Origin: Fidelibacterota bacterium
GTDB lineage: Bacteria; Fidelibacterota; UBA2242; JAFGTP01
Assembly (NCBI GenBank): GCA_016934035.1
Contig: JAFGTP010000039.1
Coordinates: forward strand, 1-40,768
DNA: 40,768 nucleotides
Reading direction: 5' to 3'
Below, one piece after another: positions 25,671 to 33,196 of this stretch (position 1 is its first letter; every line of letters begins with the position of its first letter). Under the pieces are notes generated by a model, which did no database searches, was not told the DNA's origin, and worked only from the letters and a program-made list of their open reading frames with translations. The translations under genes and the position numbers were made by a program.

Positions 25671-26374
25671 AAAGGATACTTTCGGCGTATCTTTGGACTG
25701 TTGGCATTCTGATCTTTGTTCCACTGACTTTTTTTGCCATTCTTTGTTCGATTTTTTCCCGACCGGAAACCTATGATAAATGGGTCAAAGCCGGATTTCG
25801 CTTCCTATTGCGATCCATGCTGATCAAAATAACCGTGGAAGGTCTGGAAAATATTGACAAAAGGCAATCCTATATTTTCATGCCAAACCATGTCAGCCTT
25901 TTCGACATGCCGGTTTTGGCCGGCTATATACCCAATGTCGTCCGGGCGGTAGAGGCCGAAGAAAATTTCAAAATCCCGGTATACGGAAAGTTGATCAAGT
26001 GGGTGGGTAACATTCCCATTTCACGTGAAAATATTCACGCCTCCATCAAGACCTTCAAAGCCGCCATAGATAATCTGGCGCCCGGTCGTTCACTGGCAAT
26101 TTTTCCTGAAGGTCACCGAACCATGACCGGATATCTGGGAGAGTTCAAAAAACTTCCGTTTTTTATTATCAGGGAAGCCGGGATACCCATTGTTCCCATC
26201 GGCATGTCTGGTCTCTATCAGTTAAAAAGCAAACACAGCTGGATCATTCAGCCGGTCACAGTCAAAGTAAAATTCGGCGAGGCCATAGATCCTGGTTTTA
26301 TGGAAAATCTCTCTCCTCTGGATCTTCGTAGTTTTGTCAAAGGAAAAATAGAAAACCTGGTGGAATATTCATGA
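25667..26374 (+). CDS. plsC: 1-acyl-sn-glycerol-3-phosphate acyltransferase (PlsC family)
   Basis: A 235-residue membrane-bound acyltransferase making phosphatidic acid from lysophosphatidic acid. An N-terminal TM helix (about 5-29) precedes the catalytic HX4D motif (His75, Asp80 in NHVSLFD) and the substrate-binding FPEGHRT (146-152); VPIGMSG is motif IV-like. ATG 25667 overlaps the upstream stop (ATGA at 25667-25670), chosen over an internal upstream start at 25634. Its own stop overlaps the next start, also as ATGA. The three genes look translationally coupled. Confidence 0.92.
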   Translation: MKRILSAYLWTVGILIFVPLTFFAILCSIFSRPETYDKWVKAGFRFLLRSMLIKITVEGLENIDKRQSYIFMPNHVSLFDMPVLAGYIPNVVRAVEAEENFKIPVYGKLIKWVGNIPISRENIHASIKTFKAAIDNLAPGRSLAIFPEGHRTMTGYLGEFKKLPFFIIREAGIPIVPIGMSGLYQLKSKHSWIIQPVTVKVKFGEAIDPGFMENLSPLDLRSFVKGKIENLVEYS

Positions 26375-26808
26375 AAACCTGCGAGCAGTGTGGCAATGAA
26401 ATTCAAAATAATTTAAAAATCTGCCCGCATTGCGGATTTACTCAATCATCAGTAAAAAAAGCGGCAAAATCCAAAAGCTTTCAGAAAATCAATCTAAAAA
26501 TCGATTTACCTACTGTAGATGAAGCTCTTCAATCAGCCAGGCGAAAAATCAATACAGCCCGATCAAAAGGCCTCGGTGTCCTGAAACTGGTCCATGGCTA
26601 CGGCAGCAGCGGCGTTGGCGGCAGGATCCGCATTGAATTACGCAAAGAACTGCTGCAAATGAAAACCAGGCACCTTGTTCGCAATGTCATCTTTGGTGAG
26701 GATTTCACCCCGGCAAAATGCAAACAACTCCTGCGGCGGTTTCCCGAACTGGAAAAGGACGAAGATTATCAGCGAAGAAATAAAGGCATTACTCTGGTAG
26801 AATTATAA
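26371..26808 (+). CDS. Zinc-ribbon protein with Smr-like domain
   Basis: A 145-residue protein. The N-terminal zinc ribbon has Cys4, Cys7, Cys18 and Cys21 (CEQC...CPHC). Residues about 40-112 resemble a small MutS-related (Smr) domain: a DEALQSARRKINTARSKG helix, then LKLVHGYGSSGVGGRIRIEL, matching the family's HGxG...G loop. The usual N-terminal LDLHG motif is replaced by INLKIDLPT, so nuclease activity is uncertain. Start ATG 26371 overlaps the plsC stop, so it is co-translated with lipid genes. Why such a protein sits there is not clear. The 171 bp after it contain no gene or clear terminator. Confidence 0.7.
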   Translation: MKTCEQCGNEIQNNLKICPHCGFTQSSVKKAAKSKSFQKINLKIDLPTVDEALQSARRKINTARSKGLGVLKLVHGYGSSGVGGRIRIELRKELLQMKTRHLVRNVIFGEDFTPAKCKQLLRRFPELEKDEDYQRRNKGITLVEL

Positions 26809-26979
26809 AAATCTTCCCATTGCTTTCATCTTTTTCTCATCAAAAATAAGCCTTTCCGTTTCAACTGGTTGGTTGTCCAGGGGCATCATTAGGATTCCAA
26901 CAAGTGATTATTCGTGTAACCGATTTTTTCAATTTTCATCATAATGGACGAAAATTTTGAAATTAGCAGGAGTTAAAAA

Positions 26980-27327
26980 ATGTTAGCAACAAATTTAAAG
27001 CACATCAAAAGTGAAGAAGAATTTTTTCAGGCCGTCGAGAACGATGAAAATGTCATGATCTGCTGCGGCAGAATGGGCCCCATGTGTATTCCGGTTTACG
27101 ACATCATGGAAGATTTGGAAGAAAAATATGAAAAGGTAAAGTTTTACGATCTTGATTTTGATGCACCTCATGCCCATGTGCTTCGAAACCACGAATTGTC
27201 CCGGACGTTTATGGGTCTGCCCTTCACTTTTTACTTTAAAAATGGAAAGGCTGTGAAAGCCACCTCCAGCATTCAGTCCAAAGCGCAGGTCAAAGAAAAT
27301 CTGGAAACCTACCTGTTAAAGGACTAA
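26980..27327 (+). CDS. Atypical thioredoxin-like protein without CxxC
   Basis: A 115-residue thioredoxin-fold protein. The N-terminal helix-strand (KSEEEFFQAVENDENVMICC), the MGLPFTFYFKNGK cis-proline region and the length are thioredoxin-like. The active-site loop reads GRMGPMCIP (30-38): Met32 stands where the first Cys would be and Cys36 is the only cysteine in the loop, with Cys28-Cys29 just before it. I recall a similar GRMGPMC loop from trxB-linked proteins of anaerobes but cannot verify that here. RBS GCAGGAG. The gene lies 3 bp before trxB and is surely co-transcribed, so it is a likely reductase partner with unusual chemistry. Confidence 0.8.
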   Translation: MLATNLKHIKSEEEFFQAVENDENVMICCGRMGPMCIPVYDIMEDLEEKYEKVKFYDLDFDAPHAHVLRNHELSRTFMGLPFTFYFKNGKAVKATSSIQSKAQVKENLETYLLKD

Positions 27328-27330
27328 GCA

Positions 27331-28272
27331 ATGTCAGCTAGACACTATGATGTCATTGTGCTGGGTGCTGGTTCAGCTGGTTTGACTGCCGGAATATATC
27401 TCGGCCGGGCAAAGCTGAAGACCCTCATTATCAATGAGGGTACTGTAGGCGGCCAAATGGTCCTGACCCACGCAGTGGCCAATTATCCCGGTGTATTGGA
27501 AACCGGTGGTTTTCAGTTGTCCCAGATCATGAAGCAGCAGGCCAGGCAATTTGGCTGTAAAATCGAATCCAATGTTGAAGTCACCCAACTGGACCTCATT
27601 TCCAAAGTAAAACAGGTGGAAATTGATCATGACGAAGTCTATACTGCAGATGCCGTGATCATCGCCACCGGCGGAAAACCACGAAAACTGGGACTGCTTT
27701 CGGAAGATCAATTCAAAGGCCTTGGAATTTCCTATTGCGCGACCTGTGATGGTGATTTTTATGCAGGCAAAGACATCATCGTTGTGGGCGGCGGAAACTC
27801 TGCCCTGGAAGAAGCGGTATCTCTCACCAAATGGGTCAATTCTGTGACCATCATTCATCAGTTCGATCATTTTCAGGCCCATCAGCACGCCATTGATGAA
27901 GCTACAAACCACCCAAAAATTTCTTTCATCATGGAATCTGAAATCACGAAATTCCTGGGTAATGACACGGTAGAAGGCGTCAGCATCATCAATAAAAGGA
28001 CTGGAGAAACCAGCGTTGTCCCAACCAACGGCGTCTTTATCTATATCGGATACCTGCCCAATTCTGAAAAATTCAAAGGAATCGTGGACCTTTCAGAATA
28101 CGGCGAAGTAATCGTGGATGAAAATATGAAGTCCAATCTGCCGGGTGTGTTTGCGGCCGGAGATATCAGAAAGAAAAAATACCGTCAGATCACCACTGCA
28201 GTATCCGACGGAACCATTGCAGCATTAAGTACGATTGATTATATCCAAAATTTGAAAAATAATTTTGTTTAA
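27331..28272 (+). CDS. trxB: Thioredoxin reductase-like flavoprotein lacking the NADPH arginine motif
   Basis: A 313-residue FAD-dependent thioredoxin reductase. FAD motif GAGSAGLTAG (12-21), redox pair CATC (Cys136, Cys139), second dinucleotide fold GGGNSALE (153-160), C-terminal FAD block GVFAAGDI. Where NADPH-dependent enzymes have HRRxxxR, this one reads HQFDHFQ (176-182): all three arginines that bind the 2'-phosphate are missing. NADPH use is therefore unlikely; NADH or a ferredoxin-type donor is possible. The glycine motif is kept, which favours a nucleotide. It follows the atypical thioredoxin-like gene by 3 bp and ends at a strong terminator. Confidence 0.92.
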   Translation: MSARHYDVIVLGAGSAGLTAGIYLGRAKLKTLIINEGTVGGQMVLTHAVANYPGVLETGGFQLSQIMKQQARQFGCKIESNVEVTQLDLISKVKQVEIDHDEVYTADAVIIATGGKPRKLGLLSEDQFKGLGISYCATCDGDFYAGKDIIVVGGGNSALEEAVSLTKWVNSVTIIHQFDHFQAHQHAIDEATNHPKISFIMESEITKFLGNDTVEGVSIINKRTGETSVVPTNGVFIYIGYLPNSEKFKGIVDLSEYGEVIVDENMKSNLPGVFAAGDIRKKKYRQITTAVSDGTIAALSTIDYIQNLKNNFV

Positions 28273-28283
28273 TCATCTGCCCG

Positions 28284-28319
28284 AGCCGTTGAGCGGTTTT
28301 TCCGCTTGACGGCTTTTTT
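28284..28319 (+). terminator. Terminator of the trx-like/trxB operon
   Basis: A 13-bp stem with two G-T pairs (28284-28296 with 28302-28314, loop of five) followed by TTTTT. Confidence 0.9.
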
Positions 28320-28621
28320 AGAACCCCTTCACAATGCCCTTTGAAAATCTTTCAAAAAAAATGATTTCCATTCGAACGTTCAATTTTCAAGCGTTAAAGA
28401 AAATCACAAGGCCAAATCCTTTTAATTTCTCTTTATTCGTCCATGTCATCATTCGTTACTATTTTCTCTCAAATTAAAACAAAAAAAATTAAATTTGATG
28501 ACAACATTTTATAAAAAATGGTTTCACAGCAGCGTTTATCAATCAAAGGGACTACGAGGGTACAAACTATTTTATACAAAAAATCACAAGCAATATTAAC
28601 CTACAAATGAAGGAGAAAAGT
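28320..28621 (+). promoter_or_regulatory. AT-rich leader region of the M13 peptidase gene
   Basis: About 300 bases with no gene. Poly-A/T stretches and an 8-bp inverted repeat (TGTCATCA 28444-28451, TGATGACA 28496-28503). The promoter must be here, but none stands out. The RBS AAGGAGAAAAG is at its right end. Confidence 0.35.
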
Positions 28622-30697
28622 ATGAAAAAACTTATTACTTCAGGCCTTGTCATCATTGTTCTGCTGTTTGCCGCCTGTAATCAAAAGGCGCAGAAAGTGG
28701 AAACCAACGCAAGTCCTGAAGCATCAATGACCATTTCCTATGAAAACGGCTTTGACCTCAGCACGATGGACAAATCCGTAAAACCCGGTGACGATTTTTT
28801 TCATTTTGTTAATGGCACCTGGGTCAAAAATGCCGTAATCCCGGCTGACAAATCCCGATGGGGTAGTTTTATGGAATTGAGGGAAGAAAATGTCAACCGC
28901 CTGAAAACGGTCTTTGAAAAAGCCCAGTCTTCACAAGCCAAAACCGGTTCCGCGATGCAAAAAATCGGCGACCTGTATGCCATGGGCATGGACCTGGTAA
29001 CCATCAATAAACTGGGATATTCACCCATCAAAGCTGACCTTGAAGCCATTGATGCCATGGAATCATCCGCCGATGTTGAGGAAATGATCGCACAAATGCA
29101 TCTCAACGGCTTTAGCCCGCTCTTTGGTTTTGGCGGCAATCCTGACCTGGAAAACTCTGAAATGACCATTACCTGGGTCGTCCAGGGTGGACTGGGACTT
29201 CCGGACAAGGATTATTACCTGGAAGAAACCGGACGTGCACCGGAAATTCGCAAGCAATATGGTCAACATATCACGAAAATGTTCCTTCTGGTGGATTATT
29301 CCGAAGCCGACGCACAAGCCGCTGCTGAAAAAATCATGGCCCTGGAAACCCGACTGGCAAAAGTAACCATGGCCCGGGCTGAAATGAGAAACCCCCTGGT
29401 CCTCGTCAACAAAATGGAACTGGCAAAACTGGATCACGACATCTGCCCCAACTTTCATTTCACAAAATTTTTTGAAACAATCGGCCTGGGAGACCCGGGC
29501 ATCGTCAATGTTATACCCAGCCCGTTTTTTACGGAAGTTTCCGCCATGATTCACGATATACCTGTGGCACAGTGGAAACTCTATCTGAAATGGGAACTGC
29601 TCAACAGTTCTGCCGGTTTTCTCAGCGAGGACTTTGTTCAGCAGGATTTTGAATTTTACAGCAAATTCCTCAACGGACAACTGGAAATGGCGCCCAGATG
29701 GAAAACTGTTTCCGGTGTGGTCAACGGTTCCCTCGGTGAATTGGTGGGCGAAATCTACGTTGCCCAGTACTTTCCTCCTGAAGCCAAAGAAAGAATGATG
29801 GTTTTGGTGAGCAACCTGAAAGAGGCTTACAAAGAGAGAATCGAGCAACTGGAATGGATGAGTGCTGAAACCAAAACCAAGGCTCTGCACAAACTGGAAT
29901 CCTTTGGCGTCAAAATCGGATATCCCGACGAATGGAAAGATTACTCCAAACTGGAAATCAAAAAAGATTCCTATTATGACAATATTAAACGGGTCAGAAA
30001 TTTTAATTTCCAGGACGGCCTCAGTAAAATCAACAAACCCAAAGACCCCAAAGAATGGCATATGTCTCCGCAGACAGTCAATGCCTATTACAATCCCACC
30101 AACAACGAGATTGTCTTCCCCGCTGCCATTCTGGCGCCGCCATTTTTCAATATGAAGGCAGATGACCCGGTCAATTACGGCGCCATCGGTGCTGTCATCG
30201 GCCACGAAATGACCCATGGTTTTGATGATCAGGGCAGAAAATACGCTGCCAATGGAAACCTGGAAATGTGGTGGACCGACGAAGACTCCGAACGTTTTAA
30301 CCAACGGGCCGAAGTCCTGCTCAACCAATACGGTGAATATACCTTGAACGATTCATTGAAACTGAACACTCAATTGACAGCCGGTGAAAATATCGCGGAC
30401 CTGGGCGGGCTGACACTGGCCTACTATGCCCTGCAGAAACAACTGAAAGCCCATCCCGCCAAAACCATTGACGGCTTTACACCGGAACAGAGATTTTTTC
30501 TGGGCTTTGGGCAGGTTTGGCGCTCCATCGCCAGAGATGAATTTCTCGCTTCTCAGATGAAAACCGATCCACACCCGCCGGGTATTCTGCGCGCCAACGG
30601 AACAGTCAGAAACCTGGACGCTTTTTATGAAGCCTTTAAAGTTACTGAAGGTGATGAACTTTATCTGGCACCTGAAGAACGTGCCAGAATCTGGTAA
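28622..30697 (+). CDS. pepO: M13-family metalloendopeptidase lipoprotein (neprilysin/PepO type)
   Basis: A 691-residue zinc peptidase that cuts oligopeptides outside the cytoplasm. ATG 28622 (behind AAGGAGAAAAG) gives a lipoprotein signal with lipobox LFAAC (Cys19), so it is membrane anchored. The peptidase_M13_N domain runs about 50-420 (GDDFFHFVNGTWVKN), followed by the catalytic domain. Zinc site HEMTH (528-532) with the third ligand Glu589 in ENIADLGGL; NAYYNPTNNEIVFPA precedes it, as in the family. It stands alone with its own terminator. It could feed peptides to cytosolic PepP. A 421-codon antisense frame across it is a shadow. Confidence 0.95.
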   Translation: MKKLITSGLVIIVLLFAACNQKAQKVETNASPEASMTISYENGFDLSTMDKSVKPGDDFFHFVNGTWVKNAVIPADKSRWGSFMELREENVNRLKTVFEKAQSSQAKTGSAMQKIGDLYAMGMDLVTINKLGYSPIKADLEAIDAMESSADVEEMIAQMHLNGFSPLFGFGGNPDLENSEMTITWVVQGGLGLPDKDYYLEETGRAPEIRKQYGQHITKMFLLVDYSEADAQAAAEKIMALETRLAKVTMARAEMRNPLVLVNKMELAKLDHDICPNFHFTKFFETIGLGDPGIVNVIPSPFFTEVSAMIHDIPVAQWKLYLKWELLNSSAGFLSEDFVQQDFEFYSKFLNGQLEMAPRWKTVSGVVNGSLGELVGEIYVAQYFPPEAKERMMVLVSNLKEAYKERIEQLEWMSAETKTKALHKLESFGVKIGYPDEWKDYSKLEIKKDSYYDNIKRVRNFNFQDGLSKINKPKDPKEWHMSPQTVNAYYNPTNNEIVFPAAILAPPFFNMKADDPVNYGAIGAVIGHEMTHGFDDQGRKYAANGNLEMWWTDEDSERFNQRAEVLLNQYGEYTLNDSLKLNTQLTAGENIADLGGLTLAYYALQKQLKAHPAKTIDGFTPEQRFFLGFGQVWRSIARDEFLASQMKTDPHPPGILRANGTVRNLDAFYEAFKVTEGDELYLAPEERARIW

Positions 30698-30717
30698 GTT
30701 TTATTTCCAATTCATCC

Positions 30718-30755
30718 AAACCTCAGAGATTTCAAAGGTCTCTGAGGTTTTTTGT
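30718..30755 (+). terminator. Terminator of the M13 peptidase gene
   Basis: Stem CCTCAGAGA (30721-30729) with TCTCTGAGG (30739-30747), extended by AAA/TTT, then a T-rich run. It also lies at the 3' end of the convergent pbpC gene (stop at 30760), for which the T-run is weaker. Confidence 0.9.
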
Positions 30756-30759
30756 TTTT

Positions 30760-33078
30760 TCAATTCTTAAAGACCTCAAAATTGACACTTTCCACCCAAC
30801 CGGTTTCATCCTGAACAGACAATATCTTCTGACCGGTATTCAGGTCAATTTTAATTTCATGATGATCAAGGGTCGTTCCAATGTATTTTCCATCGATATA
30901 CCAGAACAATTTTGTTTTTTGGGACTGGTGTCTGGCCTTGAAAACCACCGATTCATATTCAACATTGAAATTTCTGGGTACCGTGATTTTCACATCAGGT
31001 GTTGGGTAAATGATGTCGAATTGTTTTTCGTTTTGGGCAGCACTGCATTTAGTATTATGCTTTGGAATATTATCAAATTCTAATACTCTGAATTGATAGA
31101 TATGTCTGACACCTGCGGGATAAATTGTTTTCATTACATGTACTGTGTCCGCAACATCCCAACATTTGGAGCAAACTTCATATCCGGTTGATTTATCAAG
31201 AATAAATTGTCGATGATAATTACATTTCTCTACTCTGTAGGTCTTTTTCGGAACAAATACAAAATCTGTTTCAGGGCAATGATCATTAGGTAGTAAACCG
31301 CTTTCGGTGCAAACCTCAACCAGTTTCAAAGAACTGTCAGGACGTGGAAACCAGTTATTTTCATTGCTTTCGCCAATAGCATTGAATACTTTGAACAAGA
31401 TCGGCCCGGCAGCACTGGACCCGTACAGGTCAGTATTGCCCTCACCGGAAAAATTACCACACCAGACACCCACGGTATATTGCGGATTGATGCCGATTGC
31501 CCAGGCATCTTTTTGTCCGTAACTGGTGCCGGTTTTCCAGGCAACCTGCATCTGATTGCTGAACAAATGCCAGTAGGCTTCTTTTCCGGGACGGTTCACT
31601 TTTTTCAGGGCTTCCATTACCAACCAGGCGCTACCTGCTGAATACAGGTCCTCGCCGGACTTATTTTCTTTTTCCTCAAAAACCAGTTGCCGTCCCTGTC
31701 CACTGTTTCCCAGTGAGAGAAACATTTGCGTCAATTCAAATAAGGAGGCCTCGGCTCCGCCAATGATGAGCGGCAAGCCATATTGCATGGCCCGGCGGCG
31801 CAGTGAACTCAAACCGGCTTTTTGCAGAAAAAAATAAAAATCAGCCACACCGTAATAATTCAAAAGCCGCACAGCTGGCACATTTAACGAATAAACAAGC
31901 ATATCGGAAACGGTCACCAGTCCGCGAAATTCCTTATCGGCATTTTGTGGCACAAAACCACCAAAAAATGTGGGTACATCCTGAATTTTGGATTCCATAT
32001 TGAACGGGCCGCGGTCTATCACCTTGGCTGCCAGAAAGGGCTTCAATAAACTTCCCGTTGACCGCATGGCCTGAATCCCGTCCACCTGCCCACCAAATTC
32101 CGAATCATAAAAATCCTGGGACCCGATATAGGAGCGGATCTTTCCGGTTTTTGTTTCCGCCACCAGAATCGCGTAATTATAAATTCCATGGCTCTGGAGA
32201 AATTCCACATCAACCTTCGCCACTGATTTGACGGCTTTCTGGATTTCCATATCCAGGGTGGAATTCACAACATTTTTTTTACTTTTTTCCAGAACAAAAT
32301 TACAAAAATGCGGTGCCTCAAAAGCCAATCCCCTGCGTAATTCCGGAATCGGCTCTTCGCAGCTAAGTTCGCAGGTCATTTCATCAAAATATCCCTGTTC
32401 ATACATTTTTTTCAAAAGACGGTTACGCTTTTCGATCAGCAGCTGACGATGTTTTTGCAGATTGATCATGGAAGGTGAATTGGGTAGAATCGCAAAAAGT
32501 GCCGCTTCCGCCCAGGTGATAGTCTGATAGTCCCGGTCAGAATACCGGTATTCAGCGGTGTGAATGCCTACTGTGTTTCCGCCCATGGGAACATGTGAGG
32601 CATAGAGTTGAAGGATTTCATCTTTACTATAATGACATTCAATTTTGAAGGCGACGAAGCACTCTGTCAGTTTGTTAAACAGGGTCCTGTTCTTCGGATT
32701 GGACAATCTCGCCAGTTGCATGGTAATCGTACTGCCGCCGCGGACCACCTGCCGCTTTTTAAAATTCAACCTGGCGGCATTGACAATGGCCAGAGGATCG
32801 ATGCCGGGATGCTTGTAGAAGCGTTTATCCTCAAAAAGTACCAGTGCACGAAGATATTTTTCCGGTAATTTCTGACGGATTGGCGGCAGTCGAAATTGTT
32901 CGTCTTCAGCCAGGGTCACACGCAGCATTTTCCCATTTCGATCATATATTACCCTGGAATAAGTCGTGCCAACAAATAATTTGCACGGCAGGATCAGCCA
33001 GATTATAAAAATTAAAAGTGGCAGGACCAGCACCAGCCACTTTTTGGATTTTATTTTATTTAATAATTTTTGCATCAT
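30760..33078 (-). CDS. pbpC: Penicillin-binding protein 1C
   Basis: A 772-residue class A PBP that polymerises and can bind peptidoglycan strands. TM at about 13-31; glycosyltransferase domain with catalytic Glu83 (LFEDKRFYKHPGIDP) and RGGSTITMQLAR; transpeptidase with SLLK (Ser343, Lys346) and KTGT (515-518); C-terminal BiPBP_C-like domain. It starts at ATG 33078 with ATG 33075 next to it; the ribosome binding site is weak. It lies 118 bp after the alpha-2-macroglobulin gene, the usual arrangement of the YfhM-PbpC pair, where PBP1C is thought to repair the wall while the macroglobulin traps intruding proteases. The gap holds several inverted repeats. Confidence 0.95.
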   Translation of the reverse strand: MMQKLLNKIKSKKWLVLVLPLLIFIIWLILPCKLFVGTTYSRVIYDRNGKMLRVTLAEDEQFRLPPIRQKLPEKYLRALVLFEDKRFYKHPGIDPLAIVNAARLNFKKRQVVRGGSTITMQLARLSNPKNRTLFNKLTECFVAFKIECHYSKDEILQLYASHVPMGGNTVGIHTAEYRYSDRDYQTITWAEAALFAILPNSPSMINLQKHRQLLIEKRNRLLKKMYEQGYFDEMTCELSCEEPIPELRRGLAFEAPHFCNFVLEKSKKNVVNSTLDMEIQKAVKSVAKVDVEFLQSHGIYNYAILVAETKTGKIRSYIGSQDFYDSEFGGQVDGIQAMRSTGSLLKPFLAAKVIDRGPFNMESKIQDVPTFFGGFVPQNADKEFRGLVTVSDMLVYSLNVPAVRLLNYYGVADFYFFLQKAGLSSLRRRAMQYGLPLIIGGAEASLFELTQMFLSLGNSGQGRQLVFEEKENKSGEDLYSAGSAWLVMEALKKVNRPGKEAYWHLFSNQMQVAWKTGTSYGQKDAWAIGINPQYTVGVWCGNFSGEGNTDLYGSSAAGPILFKVFNAIGESNENNWFPRPDSSLKLVEVCTESGLLPNDHCPETDFVFVPKKTYRVEKCNYHRQFILDKSTGYEVCSKCWDVADTVHVMKTIYPAGVRHIYQFRVLEFDNIPKHNTKCSAAQNEKQFDIIYPTPDVKITVPRNFNVEYESVVFKARHQSQKTKLFWYIDGKYIGTTLDHHEIKIDLNTGQKILSVQDETGWVESVNFEVFKN

Positions 33079-33104
33079 CTCATTATTTGATGAGCCAGAG
33101 CCCG

Positions 33105-33118
33105 GATTATTAATAATC
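33105..33118. repeat. 14-bp perfect palindrome in the alpha2M-pbpC gap
   Basis: GATTATTAATAATC is a perfect palindrome 27 bp before the pbpC start. It could be a protein binding site for independent pbpC control. Being AT-only except at its ends, it could also be chance. Confidence 0.4.
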
Positions 33119-33135
33119 TATCTCTCAATTTAATG

Positions 33136-33193
33136 TTGAGTCAGGAAAATCATTGATTGGTAAGTCGCTCAGAGCGACAATTCCCTGACTCAA
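33136..33193 (-). other. Multi-stem RNA structure after the alpha-2-macroglobulin stop
   Basis: An outer 10-bp stem TTGAGTCAGG/CCTGACTCAA (33136-33145, 33184-33193) encloses a hairpin GTCGCT-CAG-AGCGAC (33164-33178) and a possible AATC/GATT hairpin (33148-33158). It starts three bases after the stop at 33197 and has no U-run, so it may be a processing or stability element separating the two cistrons. Confidence 0.6.
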
Positions 33194-33196
33194 ACA

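Noticed and set aside
28444..28503. Nested inverted repeats before the M13 gene
   Set aside because: Imperfect or long-looped and in poly-A/T sequence where such matches arise by chance; noted only in the region entry.
29063..30328. 421-codon open frame antisense to the M13 peptidase
   Set aside because: It lies opposite a gene with a lipobox, HEMTH and ENIADLGG; its protein has no domain or ribosome binding site and is rich in Phe/His/Gly, as complement frames are.
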